Origin: Pseudoalteromonas sp. XI10
GTDB taxonomy: Bacteria; Pseudomonadota; Gammaproteobacteria; Enterobacterales; Alteromonadaceae
NCBI RefSeq assembly: GCF_001469895.1
Contig: NZ_LOPY01000026.1
Location: 62,001 to 126,000, forward strand
Direction: 5' to 3'
DNA length: 64,000 nt
Shown here: positions 53,690 through 63,223 of the stretch, one piece after another
How the letters are laid out: the number at the start of each line of letters is the position of its first letter
Numbering within the stretch: position 1 is the first letter of the stretch
The notes under the pieces: generated by a model
Database searches by the model: none
Seen by the model: only the letters and a program-made list of their open reading frames with translations
Told to the model about the DNA's origin: nothing
Program-made: the position numbers and the translations under genes

Positions 53690-56644
53690 ATGAGGAAGGA
53701 TTATTTTGGCCGGCTTGAAAAAAAGCTAAGGTTAATAAGCAAGCCTGCATGGTTTGAAACCAGTATATTAAGAAATGCGTTTATCGCTTGCTTGAGCTTC
53801 TTGGTTATAGCCTGTAATAGCCAACAAAGCGTTGACACTCAGCTTGATGATGACGCAAAAACAGACATCATGATGTTAAGTGGTACCGGCAGTGATGATG
53901 CAGTGAAATGGGACTTTTACTGTAGTGAAGGGCAAAATTGTGGTGAGTGGAGCAAAATAGATGTTCCTTCTAACTGGGAGCAACAAGGCTTTGGTAACTA
54001 TGATTATGGCTACATCCCAGATAAACATAGCGAGCAAGGTATATATCGTCGTGATTTTACCCTACCTGCTGATTGGTCTGGTCGCAAAATTGAAATTGTT
54101 TTTGATGGTGTGATGACAGATGCCACTGTGTTTGTGAACCAACAACAAGTGGGGCCAACCCACCAAGGTGGTTTTTATCGATTCAGCTATGACATAACGC
54201 CATTTTTAAAAAGTGGTGAAGCTAATGAGCTAAAGGTTGTGGTAGATAAAGTTTCGGCTAACAAAAGTATTGAAGCAGCAGAACGCGCAGCAGACTATTG
54301 GGTGTTCGGTGGTATCTATCGTCAAGTCTTTTTGCAATCTTTGCCACAATCTCATATTGATTGGGTTTCATTAGATGCAAAAGCATCTGGTGAATTTAAA
54401 ATGGATGTTTATCTCGAAGGACTTGATAAATCAAATGCTTCTGTAGTTGAAGCACAAATTTTAGATTTAGATGGCAACCCTGTAAGTGAAACGTTTAACG
54501 CCACACTTAATGGTAACGAAGTGCACTTAGCCACTAATGTTGACTCTCCTGAGCTTTGGAGCGCCGAGACGCCTAATTTATATCAAGTGCGTATCGATTT
54601 AAAAGAAGGCTCTAAAACTATACATAGTTTCGATAAAACCTTCGGCTTTAGAACTTTTGAATTACGCCCACATGACGGCTTATATTTAAATGGCGAAAAA
54701 ATTATCCTTAAAGGGGTTAACCGTCACAGCTTCCGTCCAGCAACTGGACGTACTATGACTAAACAAGCCAGCATCGATGACATTAAGACGATGAAAAGCA
54801 TGAACATGAATGCTGTTAGAATGTCGCATTACCCACCCGATGTGCACTTTTTAGAAGCGGCAGATCGTCTTGGTATTTATGTTATTAATGAGTTAGGCAC
54901 ATGGCAAAAGCCAGTTATTGATACGCCATCAGCAAGACGCCTAGTTGCACAGCTTGTTAAACGCGACCAAGCACACCCAAGTATTTTATTCTGGGCGAAC
55001 GGTAATGAAGGCGGTTTTAATACTGATGTTGATGATGATTATCACCTTTATGACATTCAAAACCGTCCAATTCTTCATCCTTGGGAGTTGTTCCGTAATA
55101 TCGATACTGATCATTACCCAACTTACTCGGAACTGGTAGCTAAAAAAGCCCGTAATGAAGTATTTTTCCCAACCGAGTTCTTACATGGCTTGTATGATGG
55201 TGGCCATGGTGCAGGTTTGAGAGATTTTTGGGACTTCATGATGTCAACTCCTGTTGGTGCCGGTGGTTTCCTATGGGTGTTTGCTGATGAAGGTGTTGAG
55301 CGTACAGATCAAAATGGTCGTGTTGATACCGACTTTAACCATGCGCCAGATGGTATTGTTGGACCTTATGGTGAAAAAGAAGCGAGCTTTTTTACAATTA
55401 AAGAGATTTGGTCACCAATCCAAGTTGAAAACTTAAAGAATGGCCAGTTACTTGCCGGTTCTTTTGACGGTCAGTTGCAAGTTAAAAACCTGTATGACTT
55501 TGTTGATCTATCAACTATGTCGCTCGAATGGCGTCTATATCAGCCAGTGACTGCGTTTTCTGATAAAAAGCAGCTTGTGGCGAGCAATAAAGCCACACTA
55601 CCTGCAATTAAGCCAGACTCGACAGGAACAGTACAATTGAACTTACCTGACAATTGGCAGCAAAATGGTTGGTTAGAGGTTGAATTTTTTGACCAGCAGC
55701 AGAATTCAATTTGGACAGATGCTTGGCCTATCCAAAGTGCAGCTAAACTTGCAAAATTAACTCAAGAGCAATTTGAAAATCAGGCATCAGCGACTAAACC
55801 AGCTCAAATTGTTAGTCAAAACGAATCTGAGTTAACAGTTAAGGCTGCTGATAGAACAATTATTTTTGATGCAACAACAGGTCTATTAAAGTCATACCGT
55901 AAGCAAGGTCAAACTGCGGCGCTGACAAATGGTCCTAAGCTACTTCGTTCTGATAACTCACTAAATAAAGGGGTTTATAATGGTATTGGTTCATGGCTAA
56001 CTCATGATCCAAATGCTGAGAAAGAAGCGCAACAAGATAAAAAACCGACAGAATTAAAGTCTGAAATTATTGCTAATGATTTAGTGATTGAAGTGATGAA
56101 CCCGCCAGCAGGCATTACAAAGCTAACTTGGACTGTTCACCCAGAAGGTCATTTATCAATGGATGTTGATTACTGGCTTGACGGTGAATACATCCTTCAT
56201 GGCGTTGGTTTTAATTATCCGAAAAAAGCAATTGAGCATAAACGTTGGTTAGGTGATGGCCCTTACCGTGTATGGGCTAATCGCTTAGAGGGCGTAAACT
56301 ACTCTGTTTGGGAAAATGATTATAATGAAGGCGTTGCTGGCGAGCGCTGGGAATTACCAGAGTTTAAAGGGTACTTCTCGGATATTCAGTGGCTTACATT
56401 AAGCTCTCAGCAAAGTGAAATCACTTTCTCTACTGCAACTCCGGATCTATATGCGCGAGTTATGCAGCCTGATGATGGTGAGCGCCCTGATAATACATTA
56501 GCACTTAAATATGATGAAGAAATTAGCTTCTTACACAGAATTAGTGCAATAGGGTCTAAGTTCCATGCTGCACATCACCTTGGTCCACAAGGTCGACCTG
56601 TGGCAGAAAGAGGAATAAACAATATCAAGCTAACGATATACTAA
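53690..56644 (+). CDS. Lipoprotein glycoside hydrolase family 2 enzyme
   Basis: A 984-residue exo-glycosidase of the beta-galactosidase/beta-glucuronidase superfamily. The hydrophobic stretch ends in a lipobox at Cys42 (LSFLVIAC), after an unusually long 30-residue polar start. The GH2 sugar-binding domain (DVPSNWEQQGFGNYDYG; FGGIYRQV), immunoglobulin-like domain and TIM barrel follow. Catalytic residues: acid/base Glu440 (WANGNEGG) and probable nucleophile Glu496 (FPTEFLHG). The last 250 residues resemble a small-chain/domain-5 beta-sandwich (YRVWANRLEG). AGAGGAA precedes the ATG. Operator F puts it in the uronate regulon, so a beta-linked uronic acid or its neighbour sugar is the likely target. 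Confidence 0.9.
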   Translation: MRKDYFGRLEKKLRLISKPAWFETSILRNAFIACLSFLVIACNSQQSVDTQLDDDAKTDIMMLSGTGSDDAVKWDFYCSEGQNCGEWSKIDVPSNWEQQGFGNYDYGYIPDKHSEQGIYRRDFTLPADWSGRKIEIVFDGVMTDATVFVNQQQVGPTHQGGFYRFSYDITPFLKSGEANELKVVVDKVSANKSIEAAERAADYWVFGGIYRQVFLQSLPQSHIDWVSLDAKASGEFKMDVYLEGLDKSNASVVEAQILDLDGNPVSETFNATLNGNEVHLATNVDSPELWSAETPNLYQVRIDLKEGSKTIHSFDKTFGFRTFELRPHDGLYLNGEKIILKGVNRHSFRPATGRTMTKQASIDDIKTMKSMNMNAVRMSHYPPDVHFLEAADRLGIYVINELGTWQKPVIDTPSARRLVAQLVKRDQAHPSILFWANGNEGGFNTDVDDDYHLYDIQNRPILHPWELFRNIDTDHYPTYSELVAKKARNEVFFPTEFLHGLYDGGHGAGLRDFWDFMMSTPVGAGGFLWVFADEGVERTDQNGRVDTDFNHAPDGIVGPYGEKEASFFTIKEIWSPIQVENLKNGQLLAGSFDGQLQVKNLYDFVDLSTMSLEWRLYQPVTAFSDKKQLVASNKATLPAIKPDSTGTVQLNLPDNWQQNGWLEVEFFDQQQNSIWTDAWPIQSAAKLAKLTQEQFENQASATKPAQIVSQNESELTVKAADRTIIFDATTGLLKSYRKQGQTAALTNGPKLLRSDNSLNKGVYNGIGSWLTHDPNAEKEAQQDKKPTELKSEIIANDLVIEVMNPPAGITKLTWTVHPEGHLSMDVDYWLDGEYILHGVGFNYPKKAIEHKRWLGDGPYRVWANRLEGVNYSVWENDYNEGVAGERWELPEFKGYFSDIQWLTLSSQQSEITFSTATPDLYARVMQPDDGERPDNTLALKYDEEISFLHRISAIGSKFHAAHHLGPQGRPVAERGINNIKLTIY

Positions 56645-56669
56645 TTTACAAAGAGTTACTCGTTTTAGT

Positions 56670-56704
56670 AAAAGCGCTGCAGAAACCTGCAGCGCTTTTT
56701 TGTT
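56670..56704 (+). terminator. Terminator of GH2 gene
   Basis: Perfect 13-bp stem AAAAGCGCTGCAG / CTGCAGCGCTTTT with loop AAAC and a T run, 26 bases past the stop. Confidence 0.93.
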
Positions 56705-56863
56705 TTAATCCACTAAAGTGCATTAATAAAAAAGTGGTTATTTGGGGTTAAGGTTTCTTATAGGTGTAGCACTATAGTTATAGGTCGCTTTTTAAATAGT
56801 TCTACTACATTGAGTTAGTCATCAACTGACAGACAACAATGATAACGACTATAAAGGCGATAT

Positions 56864-59044
56864 ATGCAAAAAGTAACACAATTATGTAAACGAAAATCAG
56901 CGTCGTTTACTCCGCTCGCAGTGCTCTGTGCTGCTATTTTCTCACAGCCAAGTTTTGCAGGGAGTTGGCAGCAAAATGTCAGCATTGGCGGTTTTAATAA
57001 TGTTCATATTTACACTCCTGATTCGCAATCAAGCATAGGCAATGGCCATTCTTTGATGCTGGTACTGCATGGCTGCGTACAACCCATTAATAACTACTTA
57101 ACTGCGAATCTCGAAGATGCAGCCGAAGCCCATGGCATGGTAATAGCCGTTCCTGATGCTATGAATAAAGCGGGCTACAGCTGCTGGTCATATTGGCAAG
57201 GAGCAATCAATCGCAGCTCTGGCGATTATAAAAATCTGATTAATTTAGCCAATACACTAAGTGGTGATGCAGCGCGTAATATTGACCCTAAACAAGTGTA
57301 TATTGCAGGCTTATCATCTGGAGCCGCAATGGCTGCACAAACGGCTTGTGTGGCGCCTGATATATTTGCCGGGGTTGCACCAAGTGCTGGGCCAACCATC
57401 GGCACAAGTTCAAGTGGGGCGATTTCGACCTGTGAAACAGTGTCTGAAAACACCTTTGTATCCCGCTGTGAAAGCTATGCTGGCAGTTATAAAGATCATT
57501 TTGCCACACAAATAGCGGCAATTGGTCACGGCACTGCCGATACCACAGTCAATACCTGTTATAACCAACAAAACGCAGATGGTTTTGCTGCCCTTTATGG
57601 GGTTAATCAACTTTCAGGCACGACGACAATAAGTGATGATGCAACACGTACCGCTGAGCAGTCACTTTGGCAAGACAATCGGGTTGCTATGCTGTGGTTT
57701 AATAATTTGGATCACTCATGGTCGGGCGGGCAAGGTGCGTCTGGCGATTATGTGGCAGCAAACAGTATTAATTTTGCAACCTATCTCGGTGACTACTTTG
57801 CTGCTAATAATAAACGAGTTGATCGTAATGTTGGCCCTGAAATTAGTAATTTAACTGCCACAGACAGTAATAACCAGCTCACCATTTCAGGGAGTGCAAT
57901 TGACCCAGAAGGCAGTGTAACCAATGTTGATATTAACGTGTATAGCCTAGCCGGAGGCGCGGCAAGCTTAATTGAGTCACTCAATGTGCAAGTCGATGCG
58001 AATAATACCTTTAGTGGGGTGACAAATGCACTCAGCGATGGTCTTTATGAAGTGCGTGTCAGTGCCACAGATAATGAAGCGAAACAAGGTGATGAAGCTA
58101 ATCTTACGGTACGTGTTGGGCCAGAGCCTGCGGCTACAGCACCACTACTGAGTGACACTGCGGCTAGTGTAAACGGGCAGTGCGCTAGAGTGACAGGCAC
58201 GGTAGTTGATGATAATCAAAACTTAAGTACTGTCGTGGTCAGTTTTAGCAATGGTGATGTGACAGCTACAGTGAATGGCCTTGAGTATTTTGCTGAGCAA
58301 TGCAATCTAGCTGGTGGCAATAATAACGCAGTGATCACCGCAACAGATGATACTGCGCTGACATCAACAGATATCATTAGTTTTGTCATCGATGCTGGCG
58401 TGACAGGCGATTACAATCTTCATATCAACGAAGGCCATATTAGCTGGGGCGAAGGTTATTCTGCCTGTTATTTAGCGTTTGGAACCGCTGCCTTTACAAT
58501 GCGCGAGTATTCAGCGGGCACAAATCAATGTCAGTGGATTGCTGATGATGATTCAAGTTGTGCAGGGCCATTACAAGCATGCAAAACCACCACTGAACCG
58601 ACTAATGACGCAGACAACGACAGTGTGCTCGACGGCGCAGATAATTGCCCGAATGTAGCGAATGCTGATCAAGCCGATAACGATAATGACGGGATTGGTA
58701 ATGTGTGTGACAGCACTCCTGATGGTGAAACGAGTGACTCTGACAGCGATGGTGTCAGTGATAGCTTAGACAACTGCCCGCTGGTGGCCAATAGTGATCA
58801 GCTTGATAGTGATGCAGATGGTGTGGGTGATGCGTGTGACTCAACACCGAATGGTGATTACCAATGCAGCGAAACTACTTCAAGCAACTATGCGCATGTG
58901 CAAGCAAATCGCGCAACCACGAATGGTTCTTACGCATATGCGGTGGGCTCAGGTGATAACCTAGGTCTTTATAACACTTTTTATACCAGTACCTTAGCGC
59001 AAACTAGTGCTGGGTATTATGAATTAGGTAATTGCCCTAATTAA
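56864..59044 (+). CDS. Secreted PHB-depolymerase-type esterase with thrombospondin type 3 repeats
   Basis: A 726-residue exported hydrolase; signal peptide to about residue 32. Residues about 36-310 are the Esterase_PHB domain: LVLHGCVQ (oxyanion region), Ser152 (AGLSSGAAMA), Asp226 (GHGTADTTVN) and His284 (LDHSWSGGQG). Two immunoglobulin/cadherin-like segments follow (about 330-520), then a cysteine-containing segment near 530-570. At about 590-675 lie two calcium-binding thrombospondin-3 repeats (DNCPNVANADQADNDNDGIG; DNCPLVANSDQLDSDADGVG). AAGG precedes the ATG. The same fold also covers feruloyl and acetylxylan esterases, so poly-hydroxybutyrate is likely but not proven. No ACCGGT site precedes it, so it is outside the uronate regulon. 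Confidence 0.88.
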   Translation: MQKVTQLCKRKSASFTPLAVLCAAIFSQPSFAGSWQQNVSIGGFNNVHIYTPDSQSSIGNGHSLMLVLHGCVQPINNYLTANLEDAAEAHGMVIAVPDAMNKAGYSCWSYWQGAINRSSGDYKNLINLANTLSGDAARNIDPKQVYIAGLSSGAAMAAQTACVAPDIFAGVAPSAGPTIGTSSSGAISTCETVSENTFVSRCESYAGSYKDHFATQIAAIGHGTADTTVNTCYNQQNADGFAALYGVNQLSGTTTISDDATRTAEQSLWQDNRVAMLWFNNLDHSWSGGQGASGDYVAANSINFATYLGDYFAANNKRVDRNVGPEISNLTATDSNNQLTISGSAIDPEGSVTNVDINVYSLAGGAASLIESLNVQVDANNTFSGVTNALSDGLYEVRVSATDNEAKQGDEANLTVRVGPEPAATAPLLSDTAASVNGQCARVTGTVVDDNQNLSTVVVSFSNGDVTATVNGLEYFAEQCNLAGGNNNAVITATDDTALTSTDIISFVIDAGVTGDYNLHINEGHISWGEGYSACYLAFGTAAFTMREYSAGTNQCQWIADDDSSCAGPLQACKTTTEPTNDADNDSVLDGADNCPNVANADQADNDNDGIGNVCDSTPDGETSDSDSDGVSDSLDNCPLVANSDQLDSDADGVGDACDSTPNGDYQCSETTSSNYAHVQANRATTNGSYAYAVGSGDNLGLYNTFYTSTLAQTSAGYYELGNCPN

Positions 59045-59051
59045 TAGATGT

Positions 59052-59078
59052 GTGTCGCCCATAAGAGCGACACTTTTT
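59052..59078 (+). terminator. Terminator of esterase gene
   Basis: Seven-bp stem GTGTCGC / GCGACAC with an eight-base loop and TTTTT, just past the stop and next to the convergent receptor gene. Confidence 0.88.
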
Positions 59079-59089
59079 CTAAGCAGCGT

Positions 59090-61168
59090 TTAGAACTTAT
59101 AAGTCAGGGTGAGGCTACCGTTTGTTGGCGCGCCATAATAACCCACAGTTTGTAAGCTATTGATGTACTGCTCATCAGTAATGTTATTAACGTTTGCTTG
59201 TACTGCAACTTGGTCATTAATATTCCAACGCGCGAAGGCGTTTAGCAGCGCGTAACTACCTTGCTTAACATTGTAATCAGTGCTTTCGATTTTAGATTGC
59301 CAACGGCCATTTAAACCAACAACCACTGCATCTGTTAACGCATAATCTACTGTTACACCGACAACATCGCGAGGTGCCCACTTATTAGTGTCGGCACCAT
59401 TTTCATCTGTTACATCAATATGCGTATAAGATGCGACGATATTCATAGCGTTGGTGATTTTACCTGTGACTTCAAATTCATAGCCTTCTGACTCAATAGA
59501 CACACCTTCATAGTAATAAATACCATCTTCAGTGAGGCCCGCATATTGCGCAAAGTTATCTTGCTCAGCAGTAAAGTAGGCAAATGTTGTCATTAGGGCA
59601 TCATCAAACCAAGAAGCCTTAACACCGGTTTCAAAGTTAGTGCCTTTGGTAGGTGCTAAGTATTGGCCGTTGTAATCAGCTTGCTCTTGCGGCTGATAAA
59701 TATCTGAGTAACTAGCATATAAGTTTAAATCGTCGTTTAACTTATAGGTAAAACCAACATATGGGCTTGTCTCGCTCTCATCATTATCGATAGATGCACC
59801 GGCATTCATACCTGAGCGTTCAAATTCAATAGCGTTAAAACCAACCACGGTAAATAATTTATCCGTAATATTTAACTGAGCAGAGCCAAAGTAACGGGTT
59901 AGCTTTTGTTCAATATCTGAATACAGAACCGGCGTTAACCAATCAGGTTCAGGGATCGCATCTAAATCGTACGGAAATGCAGGAGTTGGTCCGGCCGCTG
60001 GTGTATTTGCAAAATCAAACGGGTGCTGATACATCACATCATCACTTTTTGCATGGCTTACCCCAAAGCTTGCTTGGTGTTCTTTACCAAACAACTCAAA
60101 GGCACCAAATGCTTTGATTTCAAATAAATCAGCATCGATTTCACTATCATAACGACCAGGAGAACCACTTAGACCAAGGTTAGTATCTTTATCAATAGTG
60201 CCATATGCATAAAAAAGTTTATCTTGCTCTTCAAAACCGCGAAAGTTGTAGCTCGCTTGAAGTTGCCACGCGTTTGCAAAAACATAGTTGTATTCAACAA
60301 ACGCTGAGGTGTTAATGGTGTCCCACATTGTCCACTCTTGAGTGGTTGTGTCGCTGACATCCCATTTAGCTTGAGTGCCATCTGTGTAGTTATAAACAAG
60401 GCCGCCCCAGGTATTGCCATCGGTATCTGCATCTTGATATGAATAACCAATAGTAACCGTTGAGTTATTTGTAAGCTGACCATCTACCACTGCAGAGAAA
60501 AACTCGCGGTTGTTCTCAAGGCCATCTAGGTATGACTCTTTATCTTCTGCAGCAGCCACAAAACGAGCAGCCCAACTACCTGATTCGGTTAGTAAAAGAG
60601 AATAGTCAGCTTGTAAACGTTTAAAATCCCATGAACCAACAGAGACACCGATTTCACCGCCGTTTTCGTTTTTAGGGCGCTTGCGCACATAGTTAAGCGT
60701 GCCTGATGCATTACCTACACCAGTGAGTAAGCCATTGGCACCACGAATAACTTCAATTTTTTCGTAGCCGTATGCTTCCATTGCGCCGGTAACGATACCC
60801 CAGTCATTCGGTAAGCCAACGCCATCGATTTGTGTATTCTTAATTTCAAAACCACGTGATGTGTAGTTGGTACGGTTAGTTTCCCATTCTTCAACATTGA
60901 TACCAGGTGCTAAGCGTAAAGCATCATTAATGTTAAAAGCGGAATAATTCTTTAGTTGCTCAGCAGAGATCACACTGATTGATTGCGGAGTTTCATCAAT
61001 TTCTAGCGCTAAACCTGTCGCTCCTTCACTAATACGGTTTTGTCGAATACCCACAATTTCGATTTTTTCGAGATTGGCCTCTACGTCAGTCGTTTGCTCT
61101 GCAAAACTGATTTGAGGGTAAAGTGCACAAAGAATAGCGGTTGCAATAGGCAACTGAGTGAATTTCAT
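59090..61168 (-). CDS. TonB-dependent ferric-siderophore receptor (FhuE/FpvA-like)
   Basis: A 692-residue outer-membrane receptor. Signal peptide to about residue 23; plug motifs typical of hydroxamate/pyoverdine-type receptors: EIDETPQSISVISAEQL, NINDALRLAPGINVEEWETN, TQIDGVGLPNDWG, EKIEVIRGANGLLTGVGNAS and LNYVRKRPK. The barrel ends GSLTLTYKF. CGGAGA precedes the ATG. A strong Fur box lies 85 bp upstream. No siderophore synthesis genes are in the window, so it probably takes up a foreign siderophore. Confidence 0.94.
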   Translation of the reverse strand: MKFTQLPIATAILCALYPQISFAEQTTDVEANLEKIEIVGIRQNRISEGATGLALEIDETPQSISVISAEQLKNYSAFNINDALRLAPGINVEEWETNRTNYTSRGFEIKNTQIDGVGLPNDWGIVTGAMEAYGYEKIEVIRGANGLLTGVGNASGTLNYVRKRPKNENGGEIGVSVGSWDFKRLQADYSLLLTESGSWAARFVAAAEDKESYLDGLENNREFFSAVVDGQLTNNSTVTIGYSYQDADTDGNTWGGLVYNYTDGTQAKWDVSDTTTQEWTMWDTINTSAFVEYNYVFANAWQLQASYNFRGFEEQDKLFYAYGTIDKDTNLGLSGSPGRYDSEIDADLFEIKAFGAFELFGKEHQASFGVSHAKSDDVMYQHPFDFANTPAAGPTPAFPYDLDAIPEPDWLTPVLYSDIEQKLTRYFGSAQLNITDKLFTVVGFNAIEFERSGMNAGASIDNDESETSPYVGFTYKLNDDLNLYASYSDIYQPQEQADYNGQYLAPTKGTNFETGVKASWFDDALMTTFAYFTAEQDNFAQYAGLTEDGIYYYEGVSIESEGYEFEVTGKITNAMNIVASYTHIDVTDENGADTNKWAPRDVVGVTVDYALTDAVVVGLNGRWQSKIESTDYNVKQGSYALLNAFARWNINDQVAVQANVNNITDEQYINSLQTVGYYGAPTNGSLTLTYKF

Positions 61169-61252
61169 TTTTATCTCCGCGTGTTATTTAGCAAATTTTT
61201 ATAGGGTTATTGTTTTTAATAAGGAAACAATCGGCGGGTAAGTTATCACAAC

Positions 61253-61267
61253 TGATAATAGTTATCA
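61253..61267. promoter_or_regulatory. Fur box upstream of siderophore receptor
   Basis: TGATAATAGTTATCA matches the 7-1-7 Fur core TGATAAT-N-ATTATCA with one mismatch, 85 bp before the receptor ATG. Confidence 0.82.
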
Positions 61268-61365
61268 TCACCATTCATCGCAAAAGTGATATGTTAATAC
61301 AAATAAGTGTAACAAATTATGTCGAAGAGTTTTGTCTATATGAAAAGGCAGTTTACTAATTGGGC

Positions 61366-61390
61366 AAGAAAAAGGCGCCCTGAGGCGCCT
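61366..61390 (-). terminator. Terminator of secreted lectin-like protein gene
   Basis: Minus-strand stem AGGCGCC / GGCGCCT with a four-base loop, then TTTTTC, 15 bases past the stop. Confidence 0.85.
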
Positions 61391-61404
61391 AGATTTAGGA
61401 GTAT

Positions 61405-63057
61405 TTATTTTCTGCGGATACTAAAGTTATCTGGACCTCTGGTTGTAATAGATTGAGCAAGGCTCACTTCCTCTATATCCATTACTTGTACCTGTTCTTT
61501 GGCATGAACCACTTCAGAATCTAAAGATTGATCTTCTTGTAAGAAATAGAAGTGCTCACCAATTTGAGCTCCCTCATGGTTAATACCGGCTTGATACAAG
61601 CTATATTGTTTGTTACCTGCGCGAGTCTCAAGAGTACCTGTCGTACCTGAGCCAGGAAGAATCGCAAAGTAAGCAACACGTTCATTACGGTGGCCTTCAT
61701 TTAAAGTATCTTGTTCAAAAAATGCGGCACTAAAACCTGCATTATTTAAGCCTGCAACGCGCGTATAAACTGTATGAGGGCCATTAAAAGTTTGTGTTTG
61801 CAAGAATATATGTGGTTTTGCTGTAAATGCTTCGCTAAATTCTACCGCTTTATAAGCTTTAGTATCGTTTAAAATAAAGCTGCCAATTTCAACGATAGTG
61901 CCATCGCTCATTGTGTAGCGACCTTCATCCATCGTTAAAAAGTCAAACGACTCAGTTCCAGGGTGACCTTTACCATCTTGCAGATATTGCCACTCTTGGA
62001 AAGATACAGAATATCCCACTGGTGATACGTCAGTTAAACGGTTTGTACCACCGTGTTTACCATTAAATGTTGGCGCAGATGTAAATACAGCTGGTGCGGT
62101 AAATTCTTGATCACCAAAGTCATAACTTTTCCAGTTGCTATCTAGCTGTTTAATCACTGCTTCTGAATAGTAAGGGATTAATTCACTTGGTAATGAGCAG
62201 CTAGGCTCTACATCACATGCTACAGCATTTTGCGTATTGGTCGTTAAGTCGTTAATGCGAACTGGTAGTGTTGCTACAAGGCAGGTTTCGCCTGAGTACG
62301 GATCTAAACGGTATAGCTTAGATTCGTTTTTATCGCCATGGTCATTGATGACAGAGCGGCTGATCACAAGGTCGCCATTGTTATTAACTGTCGCACCACC
62401 TACCGCGATTAGCTCATGTTTTGAAAGCTCGGTAGCCGCAAAGTTTGTGCGGTCAATACTGTAAACTGAGGTTGTGGTTATTAGCAAAAGCTCGCCATTT
62501 TTAACGACTAAATCAGCGCGGCTTAAGCCATCAATGTCGCTAAAATCTGCAAGAACAGTTGCTTCGCCAGTGTTTTTATCAATGCTATAAAGCTTGGTAA
62601 AACTAACTGCAAGTAGTGAATCAGAGCTTGCATCATAGGTCATACCAATTACAGATTTAGTTGTACCAACCACAACATGTTCACCTGTTGCATGATCTAA
62701 ATAGGCTAAGCGACTATATTTGAATTTATCGGCACGAATAGGTAGGTGAGAATACTCCTCATCACTAACATCAAGGTGACTAACATCAACTTTGTACTCT
62801 AGCGGAATAGGTGAAGAAGCATAATAAGTACGATTTGTTGAAGCATCATAGGCAATTGCTGCAGAGCTAAACTGAGCGATTGAATGTGCCGTAGCCGACT
62901 TGTTTTGCTCGTCAAGGCTAAATACAACACCGGTTTCACCACGGCCCGAGTTCATTGCTAAGATTTCGCCCTGACAGCTAGCTGCTACAACATTTGATGC
63001 AGCTAATGTGCTTGCAACCGCAAGGCTTGAAAGTAACAAGTTAGTTTTTATCGACAT
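61405..63057 (-). CDS. Secreted protein with propeller-like region and two tandem lectin-like modules
   Basis: A 550-residue exported protein; signal peptide to about residue 26. Residues 28-275 show repeating blade-like strands (YDASSDSLLAVSFTKLYSID; GELLLITTTSVYSIDR) as in a beta-propeller. Two copies of one module follow. At about 319-378: FTAPAVFTSAPTFNGKH, GYSVSFQEWQ, H-x4-E. At about 410-471: FTAKPHIFLQTQTFNGPH, GFSAAFFEQD, H-x3-E, FAILPGSG. The pattern recalls H-type lectin modules, but I assign this only by likeness. The C-terminus ends RRK with no anchor seen. GGGA precedes the ATG. It lies behind the siderophore receptor but has its own terminator. Function unknown. Confidence 0.78.
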   Translation of the reverse strand: MSIKTNLLLSSLAVASTLAASNVVAASCQGEILAMNSGRGETGVVFSLDEQNKSATAHSIAQFSSAAIAYDASTNRTYYASSPIPLEYKVDVSHLDVSDEEYSHLPIRADKFKYSRLAYLDHATGEHVVVGTTKSVIGMTYDASSDSLLAVSFTKLYSIDKNTGEATVLADFSDIDGLSRADLVVKNGELLLITTTSVYSIDRTNFAATELSKHELIAVGGATVNNNGDLVISRSVINDHGDKNESKLYRLDPYSGETCLVATLPVRINDLTTNTQNAVACDVEPSCSLPSELIPYYSEAVIKQLDSNWKSYDFGDQEFTAPAVFTSAPTFNGKHGGTNRLTDVSPVGYSVSFQEWQYLQDGKGHPGTESFDFLTMDEGRYTMSDGTIVEIGSFILNDTKAYKAVEFSEAFTAKPHIFLQTQTFNGPHTVYTRVAGLNNAGFSAAFFEQDTLNEGHRNERVAYFAILPGSGTTGTLETRAGNKQYSLYQAGINHEGAQIGEHFYFLQEDQSLDSEVVHAKEQVQVMDIEEVSLAQSITTRGPDNFSIRRK

Positions 63058-63223
63058 AAGTAAATCCCACTATTAGGTTTATTCCGACACAAAGAGATAA
63101 GACCACTTTGTATTAATAGTGAGCATTATAGTGAGAACCCTCACTTTACGAATGCCGATAAAAGCTGTTTTTGAGTCTAAAATTTAGTCTTTAAGTATTA
63201 AAAAAAGCATTTAAAATGTTAAT

